DNA from: Hydrangea macrophylla
Taxonomy: Eukaryota > Streptophyta > Magnoliopsida > Cornales > Hydrangeaceae
DNA: 64,000 nucleotides
Assembly: GCA_033977485.1 (NCBI GenBank)
Contig: CM066982.1
Span: 35,938,218-36,002,217, forward strand
Direction: 5' to 3'
Below are positions 46,081-58,063 of the stretch, one piece after another. The notes under the pieces were generated by a model. It was not told the DNA's origin. It did no database searches and saw only the letters and a list, made by a program, of their open reading frames with translations. The number at the start of each line of letters is the position of its first letter. Positions within the stretch are counted from its first letter, which is position 1. The position numbers were made by a program, and so were the translations under genes.

Positions 46081-47587
46081 TGTCACGCCCCGGAGAAGTA
46101 AATATAGAAAACTAGTTCCTTTTTGGTCTCGTAGATTCGTGACTGGTGAATAACCGCATTGTCATCTACTCAAACCGACAAACACAACGATAGGGAGGAT
46201 GCTATTCATAGAACAAATCTTATTAACATAATCAGAGGCTATAGCAGAAATATAAAAGGTTTGGAAGCAACATATGCTCAAGTAGCAATTATAAAAGTCT
46301 ACTAAATCTATTACAACAACTGACTTAGAGTTTGAGGCCTACAACAAATATTAACAGAAGACAACAGATATATAAACTAACTATTACAAAGCAGCACGTC
46401 TTCGCCTTTAAGCCTTCAGCTCCAAGTCTGGCGGAATATCAGTCTCCATCATCAAGACCTGCAAAGCTCTAGACATTGGAATGTCCAGGGCACAAATGCC
46501 ATCAGCTTTAAATACAAAGCTGAGTAAGAACATCAAACACACTCCTCACCCGTTACTATTTAGCATCTTAAAATGCGGTTAATCTCCTATCAATGACGTC
46601 TCTCACGGACATTGTAGAGATCTTATTAAACTATACATTTAAATCAATGATAACAGAAACATGTTAAGTAACGACAAAGATAAAGATCATGTTATAACAT
46701 CTCATCATACTACTCAATGTCCAGCATTACCAAATCCATGCATGTAACCCATGCAACTACCCCATGCATCTACCTTCATGCAGAGATGCTGAATCCCTGA
46801 CTAAACAATCATCTTACAAACCATTCTCATATTCATATCCATTTTCGTATCCATTCGTCGATATAACAATACCAATTTGTATCCATACGTTGATACAATA
46901 ATACAATTCTGATATCCATACGTCGATACCATAATACCAATCTGATATCCATACATCGATACCATAATACCAATCGGAATCACCCGACTAGGCAGTAGCT
47001 CCAACATTCCCTTGATAGGGTTACCGGTCATCTACATGGTACGTCTTATCTATAAACAATGGGAGCGGCACATGGGACGTCTTCAACGATGTGTATATCC
47101 TCACTGGTCGTCTATACAGCTGATAATACATTAGAGCACTAGCCGGACGTCTTTAATAGTACATTGGACGTTTTCAACAGTGTATACGCATCACTGGACG
47201 TCTTCAACAGTGAGAGGCGCACTAGGAACCCTAACCATCCCACATCAACCCGACTCGTCAGCCGTTGATCCCATGGATCCAAAGTACACATATCTCATAT
47301 TCCACATAAGTCACATATCTCGATTCTCATCATATCCTCTTATCTCTTCATACCACTATCCCATGCATGCTGACCATATGTTGTGCAATGCTCATGCTCT
47401 AGATATCCAGACTACCACATGCTCTGTGTTCAACATAACTTGTCATTATTGATTATTAACATGCAAATGTGTTCCGTTCCACTATTCAATTTAACAATAT
47501 CAACATATGGAATCATGGTACAACATTTAAGCAACTAAATAGTTCATATAATAATCAATAAGAAGTAATCATGTTCTGTGAGTTTCG

Positions 47588-47728
47588 ATGGATTGAACTC
47601 TGTTCAATCGAATGAGGAAAAATTGTTTCAATCGATCGAAGTCCTTCGATCGATCGAGGAAATAGCACGTTCGATCGATTGAGGAAAATAAACTTCGATC
47701 GATTGAACCAAGTTCAATCGCTCGAGAA
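47588..47728. promoter_or_regulatory. GATCGATC cluster, LTR 2, downstream of TATA
   Basis: Six motifs matching those at 39520-39652, about 391 bases past the TATA-like sequence in the element's sense. Confidence 0.55.
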
Positions 47729-48175
47729 TCATCTTCTACCCCGGGTACAAGACGAATAGAGGTTTCGGGGTCACAATATATACGTTTGAAACAGACAGAA
47801 ACCATTCAAGAATTATCCCTTGAGTGAGTTAATGAACTCACCTCACTCCGGCAGTCCAGTGATGGCTTTCTCGAGCTCCGCGGCGGCAGCGGCAGCGGCT
47901 ATGGTGACCTTCTTTTCTCTCTCCTTCTTCTCTTCTCTGTCTCTCTCTATCTTTTGCTTCCTCTTCTTCTTCTGTCTAAGCATATATATCACACACACAC
48001 ACACACGCACGGTTATATATATATGGAACACAAATACACACTCCAATGCTCTCTCTCTCTTAAATCTCTAAACTATCTAAATACCACACACACACACACA
48101 CACATACACAGAGCACACATATATATAGAGAGACAAGAGGGGCATGTGGCAGATACGAGTTAAAGATAATAACAC

Positions 48176-48350
48176 TTTCGATCGATTGAAGTGAGTTTGA
48201 TCGGTCGATAACAGGTCGGTCAAGGTTCGATCGATTGAAAGAAGTTCAATCGCTCGAGAAATGGTCCACGTCACAGAATCAGGTCGGCAGAGTTTCGATC
48301 GCTTGAGAAAACAAAACTTCAAGAGATCGAGAAGACTTCGATCGATTGAG
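48176..48350. promoter_or_regulatory. GATCGATC cluster, LTR 2, upstream of TATA
   Basis: Six motifs. Compared with LTR 1, a segment of about 25 bases with one motif (tttgatcgattgat) is missing here, so the array varies in copy number between LTRs. Confidence 0.55.
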
Positions 48351-48432
48351 AAAGGTTCTTTACCAGGGGTTGAGACAAGCATACAGGGTCTTATTTATGT
48401 AACCATGTATCCAAAAAATACAAGGTATTACA

Positions 48433-49799
48433 TTATCCACCACTTATTAAAAGATTTCGTCCTCGAAATCTAAAGCAGTAGCCCCTAAAAGAAGGAAATT
48501 CATCTCCCAAAACATACTCCAAAATGCTCAAGTTCTCATTTTACGTAAACGATCACATCAGCGACCAACTAGTTAAGTTCTAAACACGCGATACAAAGAC
48601 ATCAAGGATCTGTGAGTACTAGGGTAACAACTACCAATCCTCGGGTTTAGCTATATGAAATTAATTCGTATGTCAAACTTCGCGAAAAGGTTCTAGGTAG
48701 CACAATCTAGTTATCTTACAAATCTGAAATAACTAATCTCAAAACACATAAGGTTCCTCCCTTAGGTCAAACTCTACATTGTGAGGGTTCTATTGATCAA
48801 GTGTTCTAATCTTATCTAATTCATCACAAAACATTGCCGTCTACTCTAGTCCCCGAAGTTGTTCATACTATACTAACAATGTCTCTATTGTATCATCAGT
48901 TGGCTATCTCCCTTCTCTGGACTCGTTATTATGATTGTTAGCTTCCTCAGTCGATCTCTTGTTGCAGACGACGTCCTTGTTAACTCCCGTGTTATTGTGG
49001 TCGTCCCTCTGGATGTTGACTGGAAAGCATTGTGACACTGGCATCGTAGTTAGCGAGTAAAACTACCTCATGGGTCTCCAAATCCCCATGTACTATTGAT
49101 ATAATTATCTCTCGAGGTCCTACCTTTCATTGATTACTCGTTCTGCTTCCACATACTAATTAAATAGGTTAGGCAGGGCTACATACTAACATCGTGAGTC
49201 GATCTACTGTATAACATCTTGTTTGGATGAAAGCAACAAGCAATCAGTGTTGAAAAGCAATCTTCTGTGGTACTCTTTGTAATTCTGGTGTTGTCTCTTC
49301 ATTACTCGTATCTCTACTCGTATACTTGCAATCTTCTAGTTCATCCTCTCCTGTTAAGGCTACGTCTTAAGAAAATTGAGATTCCTCATCTCTAGTCTTT
49401 GTCCAACTTACCAACGGTTGGCGTAGTCTTTCATATATGGAGGCAAATGATGTCATATGAGGATGCAAATAATGTTGTATGGGGATGCAATTGACGGCAA
49501 GTAAGGATGCAAAAGATGTCATATGGGGATGCAATTGATGTTATATCTATACTTGGAAAACTACTATCATAGACGACTATCAATTAGTGCCAAATGAGTT
49601 GTTCGGGTATCTACAATTTATGGTGTAGGCTCAAAACTGTAGGGTGAGCTAATTAGTCTAATCCTCTTACTATCAAATCAAAAGAATGCCAAACTTCCTG
49701 CAATATCGAGATCACATGTAATACATGATGTAGGTGTTGAGCATTGTGTCTTCTGTCTATTGTCAATTTTTAAGTCGAGATCAATTATTTGTTCGGGGA
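48433..49799 (-). other. 3' part of TR-GAG-like internal region 2
   Basis: Colinear with 40379-41326 plus 43857-44269. It retains the integrase-end sequence near the LTR and the uninterrupted target site of the minimal element (cctcatctctagtc, about 49386-49399). No pol core. Confidence 0.65.
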
Positions 49800-50900
49800 G
49801 TCTGCCCTCTTGGTACTTGATGTGGTGGTGCATTGTGTTGCATCTCTAGTTTTGGACAAAACTTACGAACATGACCGACTTTACCCAAGTTAACGCATTG
49901 TACTCCTCGTCTATTAGATTTCCTTGATGCTCTGCATTCTTGGGAATGGTGTCTTGATACTCCACAATTATAGCAGATATCTTATTCCCTATGTTATGTT
50001 GGAGTCACCACTGGTTTTGATTCTTTCTTGTTGTTCCCCAATCTCTTAGGCTTATGGCAGTTGCCCATATAACTTTTCTCTGTGTTTCCTTGTTGAACTT
50101 GGTTAGCTGCCAACACAACCTGATTGTCTCTTATTCTCTGATCCGTTAGGAAAAGTTGATCATTTTCTGGCAATGTTTGATCAGAGTATGGTCCTTCACT
50201 AATCTGAGTGTCGTCTTCTAGTTTCGTTGCCATTTCTACCAAAGCTTCGAAGGATTGGTTTAAATGTCCTATGGTCTCATGACGGATATGTGGAACTAAT
50301 CCCTGATGATATCTCTTGATCTTTCTCCTTAGTGTATCGATCATATCCGGTGCAAATCGTGATAGCCTCTCGAATTGAGTTGTATATTCTGGCACTGTAA
50401 AACTACCTTGGACTACTTGTATAAATTCTATTTCCCGTTTGTTCTTCTTGGATTCTGGGAAGTAATTCTCTAGAAATTGAGTCTTGAATGATTCCCAAGT
50501 CATCGTTCCTATAGCTTCTTCACCTACCGTAGCTTTCACTACGTCCCACCAATCTGCTGTTCAGAACATTAGTTGAAATACAACCAAATGTCTTTTCTCA
50601 GTGTCAGTAAATTCAAGTGTCTCAAATATTAATTCGATCTAGCGAATCCATTGTTCAGCTTGCCATGCTCCTATTAATCCGGTAAAGGTTCTTGGTTGAA
50701 GAGCACGAAATTCCTTTAGCAGCTTGACTCCCGTCTGACGTACTAGTGCTTCATTGCTGATGACATAATCAGCACGATTGATAATTTATTCCATGCAATG
50801 GATGAAAACTCCAACCATTCCTGTTGGATCTATCTCAGGAGGTACTACATCAGGTACTCCATTCAGCAGGCTCAGGTTTCCTCGGGTCGTTCTAACCATA
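49800..50900 (-). pseudogene. gag: TR-GAG-like gag, unit 2
   Basis: The capsid region is open at 49994-50539 and is about 95 percent alike to unit 1. The start of the unit 1 frame is lost here by a stop near 50560. The second zinc knuckle has lost its second cysteine (CVNLGKVGH in place of CVNCSKVGH, about 49885). Differences from unit 1 are scattered, so neither copy is recent. Confidence 0.85.
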
Positions 50901-51618
50901 ACAAGTGCTGGTAGTGTTCGATTTCTCAACCTATAAATGAAAATCTATTCGGTCAGTCGCATTCTATCTTATAGCTCAAGCAAGAACATGCGGTAACAAA
51001 TATATAGTACCACTATATAATACGATCACACAAGCAATATGGATACCTCACGTAAATAATAATATTAACCATAGAGGCCAGTCTACCTACCAGGTATTCT
51101 TAAAGGTACCTATGTTCAGAATAAAGGTTACGAACTACAGGTTCTATGTGTAACGTCAAATCTAAATGTTCTATCTCTATTCTCAGGTTCCAAACTACGA
51201 GTACTGCTCAACTAACATGTGAGACCACTCAACTAACATGTGGCTCAAGGTAATATGATAATCTTATCCATAACCTCGTTCTACTTCTAGGTCACACTGA
51301 ATGTTCCATGATCGCCTAGGAATTCGTCCGTGTCTAAAATCCAACGGTTCTATATCTATGATCTCCACAACCACAACTAACTCTAGACGCCTTGTTCTCC
51401 GTGAACTCAGCTACCAACATTCTTATTGGTTCCAACAGTTACTATCCTCCAGAGAAATATACTAAGATAGATTCGTCTAACTTCTCGTCTACGTGACAAG
51501 ATAACAGCTCCATCTCATCTCATCTAATCCTCATGCTATAAACATTAACTTAGAACTCGAGTTCTAATCACAAAAGACAAGCGATTAACAACTAAAACCT
51601 AGGCTTTGATACCTATCC
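50901..51618 (-). other. Leader of TR-GAG-like unit 2
   Basis: Colinear with 45371-46080. It ends ggctttgatacctatcc at 51618, again a decayed tRNA-iMet-type primer site. Confidence 0.6.
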
Positions 51619-53426
51619 TGTCATGCCCCGGAGAAGTAAATATAGAAAACTAGTTCCTTTTTGGTCTCGTAGATTCGTGACTGGTGATAACCGCATTGTT
51701 ATCTACTCGAACCGATAAACACAACTATAGAAAGGGTGCTATTCATAGAACATATCTTATTAACATAATCAGAGGCTACATCGGAAATATAAAAGGTTTG
51801 GAAGCAACATATGCCCAAGTACCAATTATAAAAGTCTACTAAATCTATTACAACAGCTGACTTAGAGTTTGAGGCCTACAACAAATATTAACTGAAGACA
51901 ACAGATATATAAACTAACTATTACAAAGTAGCATGTCTTCGCTTTTAAGCCTTCAGCTCCAAGTCCGGCAGAATATCAGTCTCTGTCATCAAGATTTGCA
52001 AAGCTCTAGACATTGGAATGTCCAGGCCACAAATGCCTTCAGCTTTGAATACAAAGCTGAGTGAGAACATCAAACACACTCCTCACTCGTTAAAATGTGG
52101 TTAATCTCTTATCAATCACGTCTCTCATGGACATAGCAGAGGTCTTCTTAAACTATACATTCAAATCAATGATAACAGGAAACATGTTAAGTAATGACAA
52201 AGATAAAGATCATGTTATAACATCTCATCATACTACTCAGTGTCCAGCATTACTAAATCCATGCATGTAACCTATGCAACTACCCCATGCATCTACCTTC
52301 ATGCCGGGATGCCGAATCCCTGACTGAACAATCATCTTACAAACCATTCCCATATTCATATCCATTTCTGTATCCATTCGTCGATACAACAATACCAATC
52401 TGTATCCATACGTCGATACAATAATACAATTCTGATATCCATATGTCGATACCATAATACTAATATGATATCCATACATCGATACCATAATACCAATTGG
52501 AATCACCCGACTAGGCAGTAGGTCCCACGATCCCTTGATAGGGTTACCGATTATCTACACGGTACGTCTTATCTGTAAACAATGGGAGCGGCACATTGGA
52601 CATCTTCAACGATGTGTATATCTTTACTGGTCGTCTACACGGCTGATAATACATTAGAGCACTAGCCGGATCTCTTTAATGCTACACTGGATGTCTTCAA
52701 TAGTGCATACGCATCACTGGACGTCTTCAACAGTGAGAGGCGCACTAGGAACCCTAACCATCCCACGTCCACCCTACTCGTCAGCCGTTAATCCCACGAA
52801 TCCAAAGTACACATATCTCATATTCCACATAAGTCACATATCTCGATTCTCATCATATCCTCTTATCTCTTCATACCACTATCCCATGCATGCTGACTAC
52901 ATGTTGTGTAATGCTCATGCTCTAGATAACCAGACTACCACATGCTCTGTGTTCAATATAACTACTCATTATTGATTATTAACATGCAGTTGTGTTACAT
53001 TCCACTATTCATTTTAACAATATCAACATATGGAGTCATGGTACAACATTTAACCAACTAAACAGTTCATATAATAATCAACAGGAAGTAATCATGTTCT
53101 ATGAGTTTCGATGGATTGAACTCTGTTCAATCGATTGAGGAAAAGTCATTTCGATCGATTGAAGTCCTTCGATCGATTGAGGAAATAGCTCATTCGATCG
53201 ATTGAGGATATAGCTCATTCAATCGCTTGAGAATCATCTTCTACCCTGGGTAGATGATGAACAGAGGTTTCGGGGTCACAATATATGCGTTCTAAACATA
53301 CAAAAACCATCCTAGAATTATCCCTTGAGTGAGTTAATGAACTCACCTCACCCTGGCGGTCCGGCGACGGCATTCTCGAGCTCCACGACGGCGGAGGCTA
53401 TGGTGAGCTTCTTCTCTCTCTCTTTC
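51619..53426 (-). repeat. TR-GAG-like LTR 3, truncated
   Basis: Starts tgtcatgccccgg and is colinear with LTRs 1 and 2 until the Ogre-like element starts at 53427 in a C/T-rich stretch. About 550 bp of the LTR is therefore displaced beyond the window. It keeps the minisatellite (52370-52500) and a GATCGATC cluster (53115-53235). Confidence 0.9.
53115..53235. promoter_or_regulatory. GATCGATC cluster, LTR 3
   Basis: Five motifs (e.g. ttcaatcgattgagg and ttcgatcgattgaag), the counterpart of 39520-39652, with more CG-to-TG changes and one unit rearranged. Confidence 0.55.
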
Positions 53427-53714
53427 TGTAGACACCCCATTTTGTCGGCTATCAGATTTAGGAGACCCATAGCTTGGTGGTTCACAATGATCGTAAAAGA
53501 CTCAAAAGGACTCCTGGAAGTCAGCTCTATCTCTCAGAATGCTCAGATTGACCAAAATGCCCCTGAAAGCCCAAAAACTCCCAAATTTAGTCCCGAAGTT
53601 CTGAAACAAGCTATGTCATAAGAAAAATGATAAAATGAGTTTTTAAGTAAAAACCGGAAGAAATCGTCAGCTCCTAGAGACCCCTGGAAGTCCCGGAAGT
53701 TCCCCGAAAGTCCC

Positions 53715-53925
53715 CGTTGACCGGTTTGACCAAGGTTTGACCAGGTTTGACCAGAGTTTGACCAAGTTTGACCGAAAGTGTTCGAATTCACCGAAATCAT
53801 TAGAAAAGTATTAAAATGGGTTTTAAAAGAGAATCGAGCGAAAACGTCCGCTCCTGGGAGCTCCCAGAGGTTCCCAGAACTTCCCGGGAATCCCAGATTT
53901 GACCAGTTTGACCAAGATTTGACTT
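53715..53925. promoter_or_regulatory. W-box-like TTGACC array in the Ogre-like LTR
   Basis: Six TTGACC cores at about 10-base spacing (53717-53773) and three more TTGACC/TTGACT (53895-53925). TTGACC/T is the core of the W-box bound by WRKY transcription factors. The homologous LTR at 62748-62975 has eight plus three. Binding is inferred, not shown. Confidence 0.5.
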
Positions 53926-54279
53926 TGGAATCGGGGCACCAAAACAATTTTCAAATATTTTTCATGGATACTAGAGGTTAATAGCTTTCCAACGGTATAT
54001 CGCACATAATTCCTGGATTTAAAACAAATTTATTTTGAATTTCCGAAGGCGAAAAAGGCGATCAAATCGGATTTTATCGCGAATACCGCGAAACTTTTCA
54101 AAGTGCCTTATCCCCGAACTATTTGTTATGTAAAGTAGACTCCATTACCTTTCCAACGGTATATCACAACCTCAGTTTAAAATTCATATGCATTTTCTGT
54201 GAATTTCGGACAAAATAGGGCCTTTTCGCGAATACCGGAACCTCAGGAGGCCTAAACAGCATTGTCTGGACGAGGGAGG

Positions 54280-54350
54280 AGCAGTGCCGCCACGGCACTG
54301 GCCCACTGCCGCCGCGGCACTGGCCCAGTGCCGCCGCGACACTCCCCTCG
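54280..54350. repeat. GC-rich palindrome array in the Ogre-like LTR
   Basis: Three units of about 22 bases, each near agtgccgccgcggcact, able to form a hairpin, separated by ggccc. The LTR at 62459 has only one unit (63338-63354). Confidence 0.8.
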
Positions 54351-54486
54351 AGAACAGTGTATTTTTGTAATTTGTTTTGTGGTCCCATTTTGATTAATTA
54401 AAAACCAAAACGACATAGTTTTATGATTTCAGATGTTTGGAGCCAATGGGAATACTTTCTAAATCCCAAAACCACCCCAAGTTGGC

Positions 54487-54493
54487 CTATATA
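54487..54493 (+). promoter_or_regulatory. Ogre-like LTR TATA box
   Basis: tatataa within ggcctatataaacc. The same context recurs near 63497 in the second Ogre-like LTR. Confidence 0.65.
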
Positions 54494-56766
54494 AACCCCC
54501 TATTGCTCTTCATTTTGGGGGAGTCAAATGCAAGTTTAGAGAAAGTTTGGGAGAGAAAGTTGTAGAGATAAGGTTAGAGTAGAGAGAAAAGAAGCTTTCT
54601 TCTTTGATTTTCAAAACAAAAGTGAGTTCTAAACTTTATTTTTACTACATTACTCCCATTTACTTCAACATTCAATACACCCAACCATCATATTAGTGAG
54701 CATTTAAGAGAGTGGAAGCTTCTTCCATGTCCAATGTCATTACATATGAGTGAAACACCAATCTACAAGTTCAATACTTCATGAATATCATCTATTGATC
54801 ATTATCTACTTGCTTGTTTATTCATTGTTTATCTCTTCTCACCTCATTTGTTTTTTATTTTCTTTATTTTACTTACTAGTTCATCATCATCTAAATGATG
54901 ACATGAAGTTTGGGGTGAGTGAATCCTTATGGATAGTAGCTCTTGACCTCAAAAACATGTTTGATAGATGATGATCATAACTTCAATACCTCCAAGGTCT
55001 CCTTGAAGTGTATTGAAGTTATGCTCAAATAAAAATAAGTCTCTCCAACAATCTTGGAGGTTCTTGATGATGAGTTGAATGTTGGCATTTTAAGTGGTTG
55101 TAATCTTTATTGAGTATTGAAAATACACTTTCAAAACCTCTACTTCAAAACCCTCCTCAATCCCTCTCATTTTGATTTCAAGAAAGAAAACCTTATTTTC
55201 CCCAAAATCTTCAAAACAGTGAGTCAAAATAGTGAGTGAGCTGAGTTCAAAGATTTCTCTAGAACTCAATATTCAACATATAGATTCAAGGCCACTTGTA
55301 AAGTCTTCCTAACTCATTGGAGAACACCCACGATTTTTGGTTTGACTTGGAAGTACTTGAAAATGTTCATTTGGACCCAAACATTCCTTCCAAACATTCT
55401 GCCTCTGCTGTCACAGCAGCTTGACTAACTTCCAACTTCTGGTTCAGAAATATTTTCCAAAACGGGTGGTCCCAACTTATTTTTCCATTAAACTTAAATG
55501 TCTTAGGGAACTCTCTGTATAAAATGGGCTTCTAGATCATTTGTTTTCATTTTTTAAGATTTTTCAACATTTCAGTCGATAGTACGGACTCTGTTTCTGA
55601 GTGACCTCTGTTGTTCATATGATTTCTCTCATTCTGTGATAGTTATTAAAGATTGGCTTTTTGGGTAGTGTTCTAGACACAATAATGAACATCTCCATAA
55701 ACAATCATGCATTGAAAGCATTCCTAACCCCTCTTTTCCATTTTTACAAGATCATGTTACTGTTCTGTCCACTATTCACAGCAAGCACATTCTAACTTTC
55801 ATTCTTTGATTTGATGCTTACATACATTCCAAATTAGCTCATGTCTTAGGAAGTAGTTCATACTACATTTGTATATATCCCATGATGATTCCTTCATACA
55901 TTCATACATAGTCTAGACTTCAAAGTCATTCTAGGAATTCATGTACACAAACACACTACAACCTTTGCACATTTTAAGATCATACATTGCATACATGCAA
56001 GATTTGGGGCTTTCATGGCTCCTAATCTAAGAAGATCATAAGGAATTAACTTGATCATACATTCGTGTTTCCCCCCGATCTAATCTTCCTTCCTCATCCG
56101 TCCCGGGGATCGAGAGGTCTTCTTTTCCTCAAAGAGTAACATGCATCATACTAGCTTGCTAAGCATATTTTGATTTCTTTGATTATTTTGTTTCAAGAAC
56201 AATTCATGTCCCCCTTTAGATTAGGAAGTCTTGATTATTTGATATGTGATTAGAAGATTTTTCCTAGGTTTATTTGTGTGATCTTTCACTTTGCATTGTG
56301 TGATACTTGGCTTAGATCTTATGAATGATATCTTATCTTTAGATCTTCCAATTTCAAGTTTCCTTATGTAATGTAATATATTATCATAGTATTAATTGCC
56401 GAGCCATACATAGTATAAGATGATTATTTGGATGCTAATTGAGGCCCGTCAAAAGACGGGGCGAGTTGAGGGTGTTTTAGTCGCGACAAAGGCTCCTTCC
56501 TCTCTCGTACCAAAACCCCGAGCCAAGTTCTTTGGTTATGAAGGACCGGTGCTCTTTATCCATTTGGGTGAGTCAAATTAGGTTTCTTGGTTCCTTAAAG
56601 ACCAAGTGGCGACTCTGTATTTGTTTTTGAAAGACCTTCTTTTCTTCGAAATCAACCTCTTGTTTTCTTTCAAATCAATTTCAAAATAAAGGAAAATCAA
56701 TTCCGAAACCCCGGAAACAAACAGGAAAAACCGGGAGTGGACGACGGATTCCGCGTGTCCACAATC

Positions 56767-56784
56767 TGGCGACTCTGCTGGGGA
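56767..56784 (+). other. tRNA-Arg-type primer-binding site
   Basis: TGGCGACTCTGCTGGGGA lies three bases after the LTR. This is the primer site known from Ogre-type elements. Confidence 0.88.
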
Positions 56785-57394
56785 TTTTTTTTTATTCTAA
56801 AACAAAATAATACAGAGGTTTGACTCATAAGAAGCATCCTTAAAATCATCTTTTTACTGTGTTTGGTTCACCGCATTGCACTCTTGCATTTTCCCCCTCC
56901 GACTGTGTCTGAAACGCGGCGCTGACATTGTTCAGGTCTTGTTGTACCAGGGCACAAGTCACCGTTGATACTGTACCTTCCAAGGTATATCAAAAAGAGT
57001 AAAAACCTCCGTACTGTCTCTCTGACGGTATATTGGAACTCTCGTCAACGGACCCTCTTTGACTAAACCCAGCCTTTGCATATAGATTCTTGTAGAACCT
57101 TTCATAGGACTGTTCATTTGTCTTTTCAGATAGGACAATGTGATATAACTGCTGTATGCCCTGATGGGATTACCTGAGCGGTGTAGACGCTTATGTGGCA
57201 TAGAACAGAACCTCTTTCTTATGATTCCAAAGGCAATCACTCACATGTGATTACATTGAGTTGACCTTCCTAGGTACCATGACAAGGATGTCTGCTCCAT
57301 GCTCACAAAGATATACACCGCAAACCTTGTTTATTGGTCCTAAGACATAGGAGTATGAAAACCTGCTAGACAGTATGATCACTATCACCACACA

Positions 57395-57690
57395 TTAACC
57401 AGTTTTTCCCAGAAGCTCTGTCCAGATATCCCAGATATAACCCTATTAACCAGTTTCTCCCAGAAGCTCTGTCCAGATATCCCAGATATAACCATATTGA
57501 CCAGTTTTTCCTAGAAACTCTGTCCAGATACCCCAGATATAACCATATTGACCAGTTTTTCCCAGAAACTCTGTCCAGATACCCCAGATATAACCATATT
57601 GACCAGTTTTTCCCAGAAACTCTGTCCAGATACCCCAGATATAACCATATTGACCAGTTTCTCCCAGAAACTCTGTCCAAAATTACCCGA
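57395..57690. repeat. 51-bp minisatellite in the Ogre-like leader
   Basis: Six units with ccagttttt starts at 57399, 57450, 57501, 57552, 57603 and 57654. The exact 51-base period equals 17 codons, so the - strand stays open through the array (repeat LDRVSGKNWSIWLYLGY). The later units are nearly identical, so expansion is relatively recent. Confidence 0.92.
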
Positions 57691-58063
57691 AGTATCCCGG
57701 AAATCCCTGTTATCCCTTGGTGGTCATACTGGAAAGTAAGGTTAGCACACTCTGTATGGTTGGGACCTTATTTGTTTAACTGCTATTTGTTAGAAATAGA
57801 AGCATCATATAGATTAGTGCTTACATCCGCATGTTTGTCCCATTTTGCATGCACCATTCCCCATCAATCTGCACGCACTGTTTCGAGTCGGTCCACATCA
57901 CTGTCTTTGTCTATCTAAAGTCACCACTATCAAGATCTAATCTAGTCCTCTCCCAATCTGTCAGGTCAGTATAGATTCCCAAGGTCAGCAGATAGGGTCC
58001 TCTTCGTGGGTCAGGAGTTCGGATAATTGATTGATTAGAATCAGTCCGACAGCTTACTTCAGC

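Larger units (their letters stand above)
46081..48432 (-). repeat. TR-GAG-like LTR 2 (shared middle LTR)
   Basis: 2,352 bp, tgtcacgccccgg to ggtattaca, colinear with LTR 1. It carries the ccatacgtcgatac minisatellite (46840-46980), a (GCGGCA)-like short repeat near 47880, GATCGATC clusters at 47588-47728 and 48176-48350, and a - strand TATA-like sequence at 48118-48128. Confidence 0.9.
38001..53426 (-). mobile_element. Tandem array of a gag-only (TR-GAG-like) LTR element: LTR-internal-LTR-internal-LTR
   Basis: Three copies of one long LTR (38001-40378, 46081-48432, 51619-53426 truncated) alternate with two copies of one internal region (40379-46080 and 48433-51618). Both internals have, on the - strand, a decayed tRNA-iMet-type primer site, a gag gene and the end of an integrase-like frame, but no protease, RT or integrase core. 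Discounting a nested insertion in the first, both internals are about 3.18 kb, so the lack of pol is a property of the family and not of one copy. This fits non-autonomous TR-GAG elements that depend on proteins made elsewhere. Sharing of the middle LTR points to recombination between LTRs. Confidence 0.85.
53427..56763 (+). repeat. Ogre-like 5' LTR
   Basis: Starts TGTAGACACC and ends GTGTCCACA, near-perfect inverted ends. The first 1.54 kb aligns with 62459-64000. It contains TTGACC arrays (53715-53925), GC-rich palindromes (54280-54350) and a TATA box (54487-54493). Confidence 0.92.

Noticed and set aside
47820..48163. Ala-rich and His/Thr-rich frames in LTR 2
   Set aside because: They are produced by GCGGCA and CA/TA simple repeats inside the LTR.
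57366..57739. Regular repeats that could suggest a CRISPR-like array
   Set aside because: Units are contiguous with no unique spacers and the genome is eukaryotic. It is a minisatellite.
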